The notes under the pieces are model-generated. The model worked only from the letters and a program-made list of their open reading frames with translations, did no database searches and was not told the origin of the DNA. A DNA stretch of 15,203 nucleotides from Flemingiibacterium sp045534235 (GTDB taxonomy: Bacteria > Bacillota > Clostridia > Oscillospirales > CAG-272), in assembly GCA_045534235.1 (NCBI GenBank), contig JAZSJI010000186.1:1-15203 (forward strand). Direction: 5' to 3'. Shown here one piece after another: positions 7,571 to 15,089 of the stretch (the stretch's first letter is position 1; each line of letters opens with the position of its first letter). The position numbers and the translations under genes were made by a program.

Positions 7571-7602
7571 CCCGTCCGTACCGCCTTTACGGTGCGGACG
7601 GG
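7571..7602 (+). terminator. Strong GC-rich stem-loop after the importer operon, weak terminator
   Basis: CCCGTCCGTACCG, loop CCTTTA, CGGTGCGGACGGG: a 13-bp stem with a single G-U wobble. The following sequence (CTAATCTTGCTCTAATTTT) has no continuous U-run, so termination may be inefficient and allow read-through to the EamA gene, for which no separate promoter is evident. Confidence 0.6.
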
Positions 7603-7630
7603 CTAATCTTGCTCTAATTTTGAGGTTTAT

Positions 7631-8533
7631 ATGTCATCAAAAAGATTACTCGGAAGCGTCGCTCTGCTTGTAGCAGCGCTTTTATGGGGATCAACGTTCG
7701 TCGCACAAAGCGTTGCGAGTGAGGCTGTTGAGCCGTTTACGTTTTTGGCCTCGCGCTCGCTTCTCGGCTTCCTGTTTTTGATTCCCGTAAGTATAATAAA
7801 GGATGCCCTTGCAAAGCACTCGGGCACGTACGTGCACCACGGTAAAAAAGGCGTAAAAACGCTTGTATTTGGCGGTATTTGCTGCGGAGTTGCACTCACG
7901 GTCGCGTCGGGCCTTCAGCAGTTCGGTATGACGGGCGACAACTCGGGAAAAGCAGGCTTCATCACAGCGATGTACATTCTGCTTGTGCCGATATTCGGGC
8001 TTTTCATAGGTAAGAAGGTGCGCCCCATAGTATGGGTTTGCGTTATGATGGGCGTTGTCGGGCTCTATCTCTTATGCATGACCGACGGATTTAGTCTTGC
8101 AACAAGCGATATTTTCCTTATGGTATGTGCCGTGGCATTCTCCGTGCACATACTCATTATCGACCGATTTTCACCGCACGTTGACGGAGTTAAGCTCTCC
8201 TGCATACAGTTCTTTACCGTATTTGTACTTGCAACTGTTCTCGCGCTTATTTTTGAGGACACTTCGTTTAGCGTTATACTCAGCGCATGGTTCCCTATTG
8301 CATACGCAGGTATACTTTCAAGCGGTATCGCGTACACTTTGCAGATAGTCGGTCAAAAGCACACCGAGCCGACCGTGGCATCGCTTTTAATGAGCCTCGA
8401 ATCTGTATTTTCCGTGCTCACGGGAATGGCTGTTCTCGCACAGTTTCCGACGTCGCGTGAGCTTGCAGGCTCGCTCATAATGTTCGCAGCGATAATAGTT
8501 TCGCAGCTGCCCGAGCGAAAAGCAAAAAAATAA
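7631..8533 (+). CDS. EamA/RhaT-family (DMT) transporter
   Basis: This 300-residue protein has about ten hydrophobic helices arranged as two EamA repeats. The first begins with the family hallmark ALLWGSTFVAQ at 16-26. The second covers roughly the last 150 residues and ends in a short basic tail (PERKAKK). Family members move metabolites, amino acids or drugs across the inner membrane, often outward; the substrate cannot be read from sequence. The start has only a weak RBS (TTGAGG, 7 nt before the ATG). It lies 81 bp after the permease gene, beyond the stem-loop at 7571-7602, and 21 bp before the YgjV-like gene, so those two are likely cotranscribed. Confidence 0.87.
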   Translation: MSSKRLLGSVALLVAALLWGSTFVAQSVASEAVEPFTFLASRSLLGFLFLIPVSIIKDALAKHSGTYVHHGKKGVKTLVFGGICCGVALTVASGLQQFGMTGDNSGKAGFITAMYILLVPIFGLFIGKKVRPIVWVCVMMGVVGLYLLCMTDGFSLATSDIFLMVCAVAFSVHILIIDRFSPHVDGVKLSCIQFFTVFVLATVLALIFEDTSFSVILSAWFPIAYAGILSSGIAYTLQIVGQKHTEPTVASLLMSLESVFSVLTGMAVLAQFPTSRELAGSLIMFAAIIVSQLPERKAKK

Positions 8534-8554
8534 GTAAAGCTAACGGAGTAAAAA

Positions 8555-9064
8555 ATGCTTCAGATCCTGATAAGAGTATTCGGAATTGCGGGACTCATCC
8601 TTTCGATAATCCCCTTTCAATTTAAAAAACATAAGCACATAGTGCTTATCAAAATGTGCTCGGAGCTTTCGTTCGCCGTGCAGTATATGCTGCTTGGCGC
8701 GTGGACGGGCGCTCTGCTTGATCTCGTATCGGGATTTCGCAACTTCCTTTTCTACAAATTCGTCGAGAAAAAGCGTTCTACGCTTCCCATCATAATCTGT
8801 TTTTCAGCACTCGTTATCGCGCTCGGGATAGGCTCGTGGGCAGGTCCGATAAGCCTTCTGCCGGTTTTGGCAAAAGTCATTACAACCGTTTCGTACGGTA
8901 TGAAAAACGAACGTCTGCTTCGCTATATCACGCTTCCCTCGTGCGGCCTTTGGATAACATACAATGCGCTCGCAGGAAGCGTTGAGGGCATTCTCTGCGA
9001 CTCGATAACGCTCGTTTCGATCCTCATCGCAATATACAAATTCGATGTAAAAAAGTCCCGTTAA
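8555..9064 (+). CDS. YgjV-family inner membrane protein
   Basis: This 169-residue protein has five or so hydrophobic segments and resembles the YgjV family (Imp-YgjV), membrane proteins of unknown function. Supporting features are the N-terminal helix followed by KKHKHIVLIKMCSELSFAVQY, then LLGAWTGALLDLVSGFRNFLFYK, which matches the conserved GAxTGxxxxxxxxxRN pattern of the family. A weak RBS (ACGGAG) precedes the ATG. The last codons (KKSR, stop) lie inside the transcription terminator. It probably shares a transcript with the EamA gene. Function unknown. Confidence 0.75.
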   Translation: MLQILIRVFGIAGLILSIIPFQFKKHKHIVLIKMCSELSFAVQYMLLGAWTGALLDLVSGFRNFLFYKFVEKKRSTLPIIICFSALVIALGIGSWAGPISLLPVLAKVITTVSYGMKNERLLRYITLPSCGLWITYNALAGSVEGILCDSITLVSILIAIYKFDVKKSR

Positions 9065-9076
9065 GGGGCTTTTTTA
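9049..9076 (+). terminator. Intrinsic terminator overlapping the YgjV-like stop codon
   Basis: AAAAAAGTCCC, loop GTTAA, GGGGCTTTTTT: an 11-bp stem with one U-G wobble, ending in T6. The stop codon TAA (9062-9064) forms the loop, so coding sequence supplies the left arm. Confidence 0.88.
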
Positions 9077-9123
9077 TTTGCGCTTTTTTATCCACGAATT
9101 TAATTCGGAACTTTATGCTATTG

Positions 9124-9152
9124 TTGACTTTTTCTTACAAACATAGTATAAT
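9124..9152 (+). promoter_or_regulatory. Sigma-A promoter of the ceramidase-like operon
   Basis: TTGACT at 9124-9129 and TATAAT at 9147-9152 with a 17-bp spacer. Transcription should start near 9159, giving a leader of about 62 nt. Confidence 0.9.
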
Positions 9153-9174
9153 CAAAGTGGTGGGCCGTGCGAAA

Positions 9175-9193
9175 AGTCATCCACAGTCATCCA
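9175..9193 (+). repeat. 9-bp tandem direct repeat in the leader, possible operator
   Basis: AGTCATCCA occurs twice, at 9175-9183 and 9185-9193, separated by one C. The 10-bp period places both copies on the same face of the helix, just downstream of the predicted start of transcription. It could bind a repressor or act in the leader RNA. Confidence 0.4.
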
Positions 9194-9220
9194 ATTTCTT
9201 AACTTTAGGGAGTGTTCACT

Positions 9221-10696
9221 ATGTCAACGCTAAAAATCGGTATGTACGAGCAGGATCTCACCCCCTCGGGTCCCGTCCTTCTGCCCGGTCAGTTTTACAA
9301 AAGAGTATCCACTCACGTTGAGAGTGAGGTAAATGCTGAAATATTCGCCTGCGAAGCAGACGGCGAACAGCTTATTATAGTCGGACTTGACTCCGGTAAG
9401 GTTTCAAAGGACCTCAACGTAGCAATCAAGGCGGCAGTTTCAGCGAAATGCCCCGAGATCGATGCTAATAAAATAATCATAGGTGCGACTCACATCCACA
9501 CCTTCCCTGCGTACGCATCCAAAAATATCGGCGCAGAGACTCTCACAAGAATTAACAGGTTCTTCCCCGAGGACTACAAGTACGTAGAAGCCACCGACAA
9601 CGATGACTATATGGATCCCACCGAGTATTTCGATATGCTCGTTGAGTGGATCTCCGACGGTATCGTTAAGGCTTGGAATAAGCGCGATACCGCTTATATC
9701 GCGCAGGAGTTCGGCAGAGCCGTTGTCGGTCACAGCCGCCGTGTTGCTTACAACGACGGCACCGCAAAGATGTACGGTATCGCCGACAAGGCAACCTTCT
9801 CCGAGTTGGAAAGCGCAAGCGATAGCGGTGTAGAGCTTCTCTACGTTTTTGACAAGGACAAGAAGCCTATGGGTGCACTTGTAAACATCGCGTGCCCCGC
9901 ACAGGTGCTCGAGCATTGCAGCTTTGTTTCCTCTGACTATTGGGGCAAAGCTCGCGAAATGGTCAAGAATGAGATAGAAGGCTTCGTGCTCGTAGGTCTT
10001 TGCTCTGCGGCAGGTTGTCAGTCGCCGCGCGATATGGTAAGATTCATTCTTCCCGACACGCTCGACCCCAACCTCACTCGCGACAACGTACAGCGTCCGC
10101 GCCTTACCGATCCCGACATGTACTCCGTTGAGGGTGCGATCGAGCTTGGCGAGCGCGTTTCAAGCGTTGTTTTAAAGAAGCTTGAGAGCGCAAAGGGTAA
10201 GCTCGTCGGCGAGGCTGCACTGAAGCACAAGGTGGTAAACTGCGAGCTTCCCATAAGACGCGTTTCCGAGTCCGACAAGGTTCGTGCAGAGGAAAATATC
10301 AAGAGATACATCGAAAGACTCCCGAAGAAGGAATACGACGCATACGATAAGGCGGCTCTCCACGAGGACACCGGTATCCTCATCAGATACGAGGAGCAGG
10401 AAACCCAGACGCTCATTAAGCCCGAGATTCACTTTGCAAGACTCGGCAACGTAGCTTTCGCTTCCAACCCGTTCGAGCTCTTTCTCGACTACGGTAACAG
10501 AATCAGAGCAAGAAGCCATGCCCAGCAGACGTTCCTTATCCAGCTTGCATGTGATGCATACGGATATTTGCCTACTGCGAAAGCGGAAAAGGCAAGTCAC
10601 TACAGTGCATACGTTTCGAGCGGCTATGTCGGCCATGAGGGCGGAGATATGCTCGTTTACAGAACACTCGATGCAATAAAAGAACTTTTTGAATAA
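9221..10696 (+). CDS. Neutral/alkaline ceramidase-like hydrolase, paralogue 1
   Basis: This 491-residue protein resembles the N-terminal catalytic domain of neutral/alkaline non-lysosomal ceramidase, zinc amidases that split N-acyl sphingosines. The start MxxLKIGMYEQDLTP matches the family opening (V/IGxxxxDITP), and GATHIHT (88-94) matches the metal-binding SHTHSGP motif with His91 and His93. NIACPAQVLEH (222-232) lies where the second zinc His usually sits, in NxACHP; the His is replaced by Pro, but His232 is close. AAGCQSPRD (263-271) aligns with GDVSP, whose Ser is the nucleophile; Ser268 is kept but Asp is Cys. NPFELFLDYG (416-425) carries the likely Glu ligand. There is no signal peptide, unlike secreted ceramidases, so a cytosolic non-lipid substrate is quite possible. 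ATG 9221 is chosen over GTG 9212 because GGGAG at 9208-9212 is spaced 8 nt from it. Confidence 0.7.
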   Translation: MSTLKIGMYEQDLTPSGPVLLPGQFYKRVSTHVESEVNAEIFACEADGEQLIIVGLDSGKVSKDLNVAIKAAVSAKCPEIDANKIIIGATHIHTFPAYASKNIGAETLTRINRFFPEDYKYVEATDNDDYMDPTEYFDMLVEWISDGIVKAWNKRDTAYIAQEFGRAVVGHSRRVAYNDGTAKMYGIADKATFSELESASDSGVELLYVFDKDKKPMGALVNIACPAQVLEHCSFVSSDYWGKAREMVKNEIEGFVLVGLCSAAGCQSPRDMVRFILPDTLDPNLTRDNVQRPRLTDPDMYSVEGAIELGERVSSVVLKKLESAKGKLVGEAALKHKVVNCELPIRRVSESDKVRAEENIKRYIERLPKKEYDAYDKAALHEDTGILIRYEEQETQTLIKPEIHFARLGNVAFASNPFELFLDYGNRIRARSHAQQTFLIQLACDAYGYLPTAKAEKASHYSAYVSSGYVGHEGGDMLVYRTLDAIKELFE

Positions 10697-10717
10697 AATT
10701 ATAAGGAGAAATATACA

Positions 10718-12211
10718 ATGAGCAAACTTTTAGTTGGCTGGTCTGAAATCAGCCTTACCCCCGACAAAAAGATCACCCTTGCAGGACAGTTCTTCGAGAG
10801 AATCTCGGAGTACGTCGAAACGCCCATCACGGCAACCGCGATGGCTGTCGAGTCAGACGGCGAGCAGATGATAATCTGTTCGTGCGACCTCGTTGGCATC
10901 AATGCCGTACTCTTCAATGAGGTAATAGAAACTGTCAAGGCTAAAGCGACCGACATCAACACTGACAAGGTCATCATCACCGCAACTCACGTTCATACTG
11001 CTCACGATTATCGCAAGTCAAGCAAGTCAACGGCAACGACAACGAAGGATATTCTCAACCGCTATCTCTCCGCGGATAAGCAGTACGTTGCAAAGGTCAG
11101 CGAAAAGGGTGACGACATTATGTCCCCCGATGAATCCCTTGAGTTTCTCCGTGAGAAAATCGCAGAGGCAATCATCACCGCTTGGAACAACAGAAAGCCT
11201 GCACGCTTTGCACAGGGCTTTGGCAGAGCGACTGTCGGTATGAACCGCCGCGTTTGCTACAACGACGGAAGCGCAAAGATGTGGGGCGACGTAAACACCG
11301 CAACATTTACCGAGCTTGAGGGCGGTAACGACTCGGGTATCGAGATGATGTTCCTCTACGATGAGAATGAAAAGCTCACGGGCGTAGTTGCAAACATCTG
11401 CTGCCCTTCCCAGGTAGTTGAGCACAGAAGCTTTATTTCGTCTGACTATTGGGGCAAGGTAAAGATACTTCTGCGTGAAAAGTACGGCGATGACCTCTTC
11501 CTTTTAGCTCTCGGTGGCCCCGGCGGCGACCAGTGTCCGCGCGACCTTATCCGTTGGGTAAATCCCGAAACTCCCGTTGACGACCCGCATATCGACCGTC
11601 CCGATTATATCGAGCGCGTTGCTGATCCGTCGATGTTCGACATCAAGGGCACGTGGAAGATCGGTAAGCGCGTATCGCGCGAGATAATCGACGCTATCGA
11701 AGAAGTTGAAGCGACATACGACGAGGCTATATTTAAGCACGACAAGTACGTGCTCGACCTTCCCCTTCGCAGAGTTACTCCGAGCGAGTACGCGGCGGCG
11801 TGCGAGGCGATGGAAAAATTCGCTGCAAAGGTAGAGGGTCACATAAACTTCGCTGACAACGCGGCTATGTACATACACGCAGGCACTATTCTTCGTTACG
11901 AGGTTCAGCACAAGAAAAATATTTACCCCACCGAGGTACATATCGCAAGACTCGGTTCTATTGCATTTGCAACCAACCCCTTTGAGCTCTTCCTTGATTT
12001 CGGTAATCAGATGAGAGCAAGAAGCCGTGCAAAGCAGACGTTCCTCATTCAGCTTGCCTGCGGAACAGGCGGTTATCTCCCCACCGCAAAGGCGGAAAAG
12101 GGTGGACATTACAGCGCTTACGTAACCAGCGGCAACGTCGGTCACGAGGGTGGCGACATACTCGTTAGAAAGACCGTTGAGGTGATAAACGGTATGTTTG
12201 AGGAAAAGTGA
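10718..12211 (+). CDS. Neutral/alkaline ceramidase-like hydrolase, paralogue 2
   Basis: This 497-residue tandem paralogue of the preceding gene keeps the same order of motifs: a VGWSEISLTP start, ATHVHTAHD (89-97, His91 and His93), NICCPSQVVEH (226-236), GGDQCPRD (269-276), NPFELFLDFG (420-429) and YLPTAKAEKGGHYSAYV (453-469). Across the last 88 aligned residues, 63 are identical by hand count. At the putative nucleophile motif it keeps Asp271 but has Cys273 where paralogue 1 has Ser268, and paralogue 1 has Cys where this one has Asp. No signal peptide is present. AAGGAG at 10703-10708 precedes the ATG, 21 bp after the previous stop. The 3' end overlaps the MATE gene by 3-4 bp (GTGA). The two may form a heteromer or act on related substrates; this is inference. 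Confidence 0.7.
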   Translation: MSKLLVGWSEISLTPDKKITLAGQFFERISEYVETPITATAMAVESDGEQMIICSCDLVGINAVLFNEVIETVKAKATDINTDKVIITATHVHTAHDYRKSSKSTATTTKDILNRYLSADKQYVAKVSEKGDDIMSPDESLEFLREKIAEAIITAWNNRKPARFAQGFGRATVGMNRRVCYNDGSAKMWGDVNTATFTELEGGNDSGIEMMFLYDENEKLTGVVANICCPSQVVEHRSFISSDYWGKVKILLREKYGDDLFLLALGGPGGDQCPRDLIRWVNPETPVDDPHIDRPDYIERVADPSMFDIKGTWKIGKRVSREIIDAIEEVEATYDEAIFKHDKYVLDLPLRRVTPSEYAAACEAMEKFAAKVEGHINFADNAAMYIHAGTILRYEVQHKKNIYPTEVHIARLGSIAFATNPFELFLDFGNQMRARSRAKQTFLIQLACGTGGYLPTAKAEKGGHYSAYVTSGNVGHEGGDILVRKTVEVINGMFEEK

Positions 12212-13578
12212 GGCGACCTTTCGTGAAATTTCTTAAGCTTCCGGAAAATCCAAGGTTTACAAACAAAGCCTTGATACTTTTTCTGCTTCCGATAGTTTTG
12301 GAGCAGCTTATGATGGCAGGTCTTGGCGTAGCAGACACGTTTATGGTATCTTTTCTCGGCGAGGATGCCGTTGCGGGTGTGGCGCTTGTAAACCGCATCG
12401 ATACGTTTGCAAAGCAGTTCTTTTTGGCTATGGCACAGGGCGGAAGCGTGCTTCTTTCGATGTACATAGGTGCAAAGGACCAAAAGCAATCGGAAAGATC
12501 AATGAAAAAGAACATCCACATTGTTCTCCTTTTCGGTATTGCTCTGATGCTTATAATGGTCCTTTTCAGAAGTCAGATACTAAACCTACTTTTTGGAAAA
12601 GCCGAACCGGAGGTACTCGCATACAGTAACTCGTATTTCACGGTTACCGCTCTTTCGTACCCACTTATTGCGCTTTACTATGCAGCAACCGCTTCATTCC
12701 GCGCAATGGGTGAAAGCAGAATCCCGTCTGTTGCCTCTATCAGTATGATGGTGATAAACATAGCCCTAAAAGCACTTTTCATATACGTATGTGAAATGGG
12801 CGTAGCGGGCGCGGCACTCTCAACTCTTATCGCTATGGGTGCGGTAGGTATAACACTTATACTTATCCTGATGAGAAAGAATAACAGAGTTGTCCTAAAG
12901 CACGTCCTTAAGCCCGACCTTGATCTTTCCCTGTCCAAACGAATTCTCGGAGTATCGGTTCCCAACGGTATCGAACAGGCTATGTTCCAGCTTGGTGCAC
13001 TGCTTATCGCCGGACTCATTTCGGGACTCGGTACTGCTTCAATCACCGCCGATCAGATCGCGCGCAATATTTCGCCGCTCTTACACAGTATAGGCTCCGG
13101 CTGTGCTGCGGTGATTATGATGGTGGTCGGACAGTGCCTCGGCGCAGGACGCCCCGACGAAGCGACGATGTACACAAAGCACATTTTGAAGATTCAATAT
13201 CTTGTAACGATAATTCAAGGCGGCTTGTTTATGATCATTTTGAAGCCTTTGATTTCGATATTCAACGTATCCGACGAGGCAAAAGCTCTTGCATTCTGGA
13301 TCATGGTTGTCTACACCGTCGGCTCATGCCTGTTCTACCCAACGAGCTTTACTGTTGCGGCGGCACTTCGCGGCGCAGGTGACACGAAATTCGTTATGGT
13401 TCTTTCGAGCGCATCTATGTTCCTGTTCAGAATAGCTGCAGCGTATATATTTGTTTACGCATTCGATCTCGGCGTTATTGGAACTTGGGTCGCGATGGTA
13501 TCAGACTGGGTAATAAGAACTATCATTTTCGCAATTCGATTTGCACACGGCAAATGGAAAAATAAAAAAGTAATTTAA
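12208..13578 (+). CDS. MATE-family multidrug/metabolite exporter
   Basis: This 456-residue protein has about twelve membrane helices and the two-fold repeat of MATE transporters. The first half carries LPIVLEQLMMAGLGVADTF (27-45) and the second half the equivalent SVPNGIEQAMFQLGALLIAG (250-269). Members use Na+ or H+ gradients to extrude cationic compounds or metabolites. The GTG start at 12208 overlaps the previous stop (GTGA) and has GAGG only 4 nt upstream; GTG 12223 is an alternative, five codons in, with GTGAGG 9 nt before it. Overlap with the hydrolase gene and a 17-bp gap to the next gene place it inside the operon, suggesting export of a product or of a toxic intermediate. Confidence 0.9.
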   Translation: MRRPFVKFLKLPENPRFTNKALILFLLPIVLEQLMMAGLGVADTFMVSFLGEDAVAGVALVNRIDTFAKQFFLAMAQGGSVLLSMYIGAKDQKQSERSMKKNIHIVLLFGIALMLIMVLFRSQILNLLFGKAEPEVLAYSNSYFTVTALSYPLIALYYAATASFRAMGESRIPSVASISMMVINIALKALFIYVCEMGVAGAALSTLIAMGAVGITLILILMRKNNRVVLKHVLKPDLDLSLSKRILGVSVPNGIEQAMFQLGALLIAGLISGLGTASITADQIARNISPLLHSIGSGCAAVIMMVVGQCLGAGRPDEATMYTKHILKIQYLVTIIQGGLFMIILKPLISIFNVSDEAKALAFWIMVVYTVGSCLFYPTSFTVAAALRGAGDTKFVMVLSSASMFLFRIAAAYIFVYAFDLGVIGTWVAMVSDWVIRTIIFAIRFAHGKWKNKKVI

Positions 13579-13595
13579 TTTAGAGGAGGATAAAG

Positions 13596-14297
13596 ATGTA
13601 CAAAGGTATTAACATCAAACCGCCGTTCTTCGAGATTGGCCCGAAGGCTTATCTCTACGGCGAGGAAATGCTGAAGCTGGCGAAGGTTATTGACAAGGTC
13701 GCTCTCAAATACGACCTCGACGTTATCGTAACGCCGCAGTACACCGACATTCAGCTTTTAGCACAGAACACCGAGAGAATTCTCGTGTTTGCACAGCATA
13801 TGGACCCCCTGCCCGTCGGCAGAGGACTCGGCTCGGTGCTTCCCGAGGCAGTAAAGGCGGCAGGCGCTGTCGGCGTAATGCTTAACCACGCAGAAAAGCC
13901 GATCTCGCTTGAAACTGTTGCAGAAACTATCAAGCGTGCCGACGAGGTCGGTCTTGCAACTATCGTTTGCGCTGACACTCTCGAGGACGTTAAGAACATC
14001 GCAAAGATGGGCCCGAACCTCATCGTTGCAGAGCCTACCGAGCTTATCGGTACGGGCAAGACAAGTGACGCGAACTACGTTGTTGACACCATCAAGGCTG
14101 TTCAGGAAATCAACCCCGAGATAATGGTTCTTCAGGGCGCAGGTATCTCGAACGGTCAGGACGTATACAACACCATCAAGCTCGGCGCACAGGCTACCGG
14201 CTCTACAAGCGGTATCATCAAGGCTGCTGATCCCTACGCTATGGTTGAAGAGATGCTTTACAATCTCCGCAAGGCTTGGGATGAAATGCACGCATAA
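13596..14297 (+). CDS. Triose-phosphate-isomerase-like enzyme, archaeal style
   Basis: This 233-residue TIM barrel has all catalytic residues of triose-phosphate isomerase: Asn6 and Lys8 (NIK), His98 (LNHAEK), Glu146 (VAEPTELIGTG, loop 6) and the phosphate loop GAGIS (181-185). Its length and the FAQHMDP and LPEAVKAAGAVGVMLNH segments resemble the short archaeal TIMs rather than the 250-residue bacterial enzyme. It is therefore unlikely to be the glycolytic TpiA of this cell. Relatives in accessory sugar operons (EryH/TpiB, LerI) isomerise tetrulose phosphates, and a similar role on a small ketose phosphate is a reasonable guess. AGGAGG at 13584-13589 lies 6 nt from the ATG, 17 bp after the MATE stop and 12 bp before the SIS gene. 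Confidence 0.88.
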   Translation: MYKGINIKPPFFEIGPKAYLYGEEMLKLAKVIDKVALKYDLDVIVTPQYTDIQLLAQNTERILVFAQHMDPLPVGRGLGSVLPEAVKAAGAVGVMLNHAEKPISLETVAETIKRADEVGLATIVCADTLEDVKNIAKMGPNLIVAEPTELIGTGKTSDANYVVDTIKAVQEINPEIMVLQGAGISNGQDVYNTIKLGAQATGSTSGIIKAADPYAMVEEMLYNLRKAWDEMHA

Positions 14298-14309
14298 GGC
14301 GGTGTCAAG

Positions 14310-14906
14310 ATGAAAGTCGAAGCACTTAAAGCGGCAAAGGAAGCGTACAAAATAGAGGCTGAGTGCATTTTAGAGATGCAGAACTACTTTGATGACACAG
14401 AGTTTTCGAAGGCTGTCGAGCTTCTTGCAAATGCCGAGCGTATCGGCGCTACCGGCTGCGGTCACAGCGGCATCATCTGCCAGCATTTCGCGCATCTGAT
14501 GTGCTGCATCGAGCGTCCTGCGAGATTTATTTCCCCCGCAGAAGCCGTACACGGCGCAACGGGATTTTTGCAGGAGGGTGACGTTTGCATATTCGCGTCG
14601 CGCGGCGGCAAGACGGCAGAGCTTCTCCCTATCGTAAGCATCTGCAAGGCAAAGGGCGTTAAGATCATCACTATCACTGAAAATCTCGAATCGCCTCTTG
14701 CAAAGGATGCGGACGTGGTGCTTAAGCAGTACGTCAACCGCGAAACGGACAAGTACAACGCGCAAGGCACTACCTCGACTACCGCACTGTGTATGATTTT
14801 CCACGCACTTCAAGCGGCACTTATCGAGGAAACCGATTACAAGAACGAGCAGTTTGCTCTTATTCATCCCGGCGGAGCTGTGGGTGAACGACTCAATAAG
14901 AAATAA
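14310..14906 (+). CDS. SIS-domain sugar-phosphate isomerase (KpsF/GutQ-like, no CBS domains)
   Basis: This 198-residue single SIS domain resembles the catalytic half of arabinose-5-phosphate isomerases (KdsD/KpsF/GutQ), without their C-terminal CBS pair. Matching features are GATGCGHSG (46-54), PAEAVHGATGFLQEGDV (76-92; compare GEASHGDLGM), ASRGGKTAEL (96-105) in place of SxSGxTxE, and IHPGGAVGERL (185-195), where KdsD has HPGGxLGxRL. It probably interconverts an aldose phosphate and a ketose phosphate. The exact sugar is unknown, and 6-phospho-3-hexuloisomerase-like activity is an alternative. It has a weak RBS (AAGGCGG overlapping the preceding stop) and a 12-bp gap from the TIM-like gene, so both isomerases are probably coupled and act in one pathway. 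It is the last gene before the palindromic repeats. Confidence 0.85.
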   Translation: MKVEALKAAKEAYKIEAECILEMQNYFDDTEFSKAVELLANAERIGATGCGHSGIICQHFAHLMCCIERPARFISPAEAVHGATGFLQEGDVCIFASRGGKTAELLPIVSICKAKGVKIITITENLESPLAKDADVVLKQYVNRETDKYNAQGTTSTTALCMIFHALQAALIEETDYKNEQFALIHPGGAVGERLNKK

Positions 14907-14915
14907 CGGCCTATA

Positions 14916-14944
14916 AATCGGGCGGATATGGAATCCGCCCCTAC
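14916..14944. repeat. Palindromic intergenic repeat, copy 1
   Basis: GGGCGGAT, loop ATGGA, ATCCGCCC (8-bp perfect stem), preceded by AATC and followed by CCTAC. All 29 bp are identical to copy 3, exactly 100 bp further on. It starts 9 bp after the SIS stop and has no U-tract, so it is not an ordinary terminator. Confidence 0.85.
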
Positions 14945-14970
14945 ACGTCAAAAAATGTTGGTGATATCCC

Positions 14971-15000
14971 GTAGGGGAGCATTCCATATGCTCCCGTACA
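14971..15000. repeat. Palindromic intergenic repeat, copy 2 (inverted, variant stem)
   Basis: Read on the minus strand it is GGGAGCAT, loop ATGGA, ATGCTCCC, then CCTAC: the same layout and loop as copies 1 and 3 but in opposite orientation, with three stem positions changed on both arms so pairing is kept. The stem extends outward to 12 positions with one mismatch (GTA/TAC). Confidence 0.8.
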
Positions 15001-15015
15001 AGATTTGGCATGCAC

Positions 15016-15044
15016 AATCGGGCGGATATGGAATCCGCCCCTAC
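15016..15044. repeat. Palindromic intergenic repeat, copy 3
   Basis: Identical over 29 bp to copy 1 and in the same orientation. An AT-rich stretch (15046-15073) follows and leads to the RBS of the next gene. No clear -35/-10 pair is seen there. Confidence 0.85.
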
Positions 15045-15089
15045 GTAAAAAATAAAAAAATTTATATAAAATAAAAGGAGATTTTTATT

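Noticed and set aside
14916..15044. CRISPR-like repeat array
   Set aside because: Only two direct copies 100 bp apart with an inverted variant between them; no regular spacers and no cas genes.
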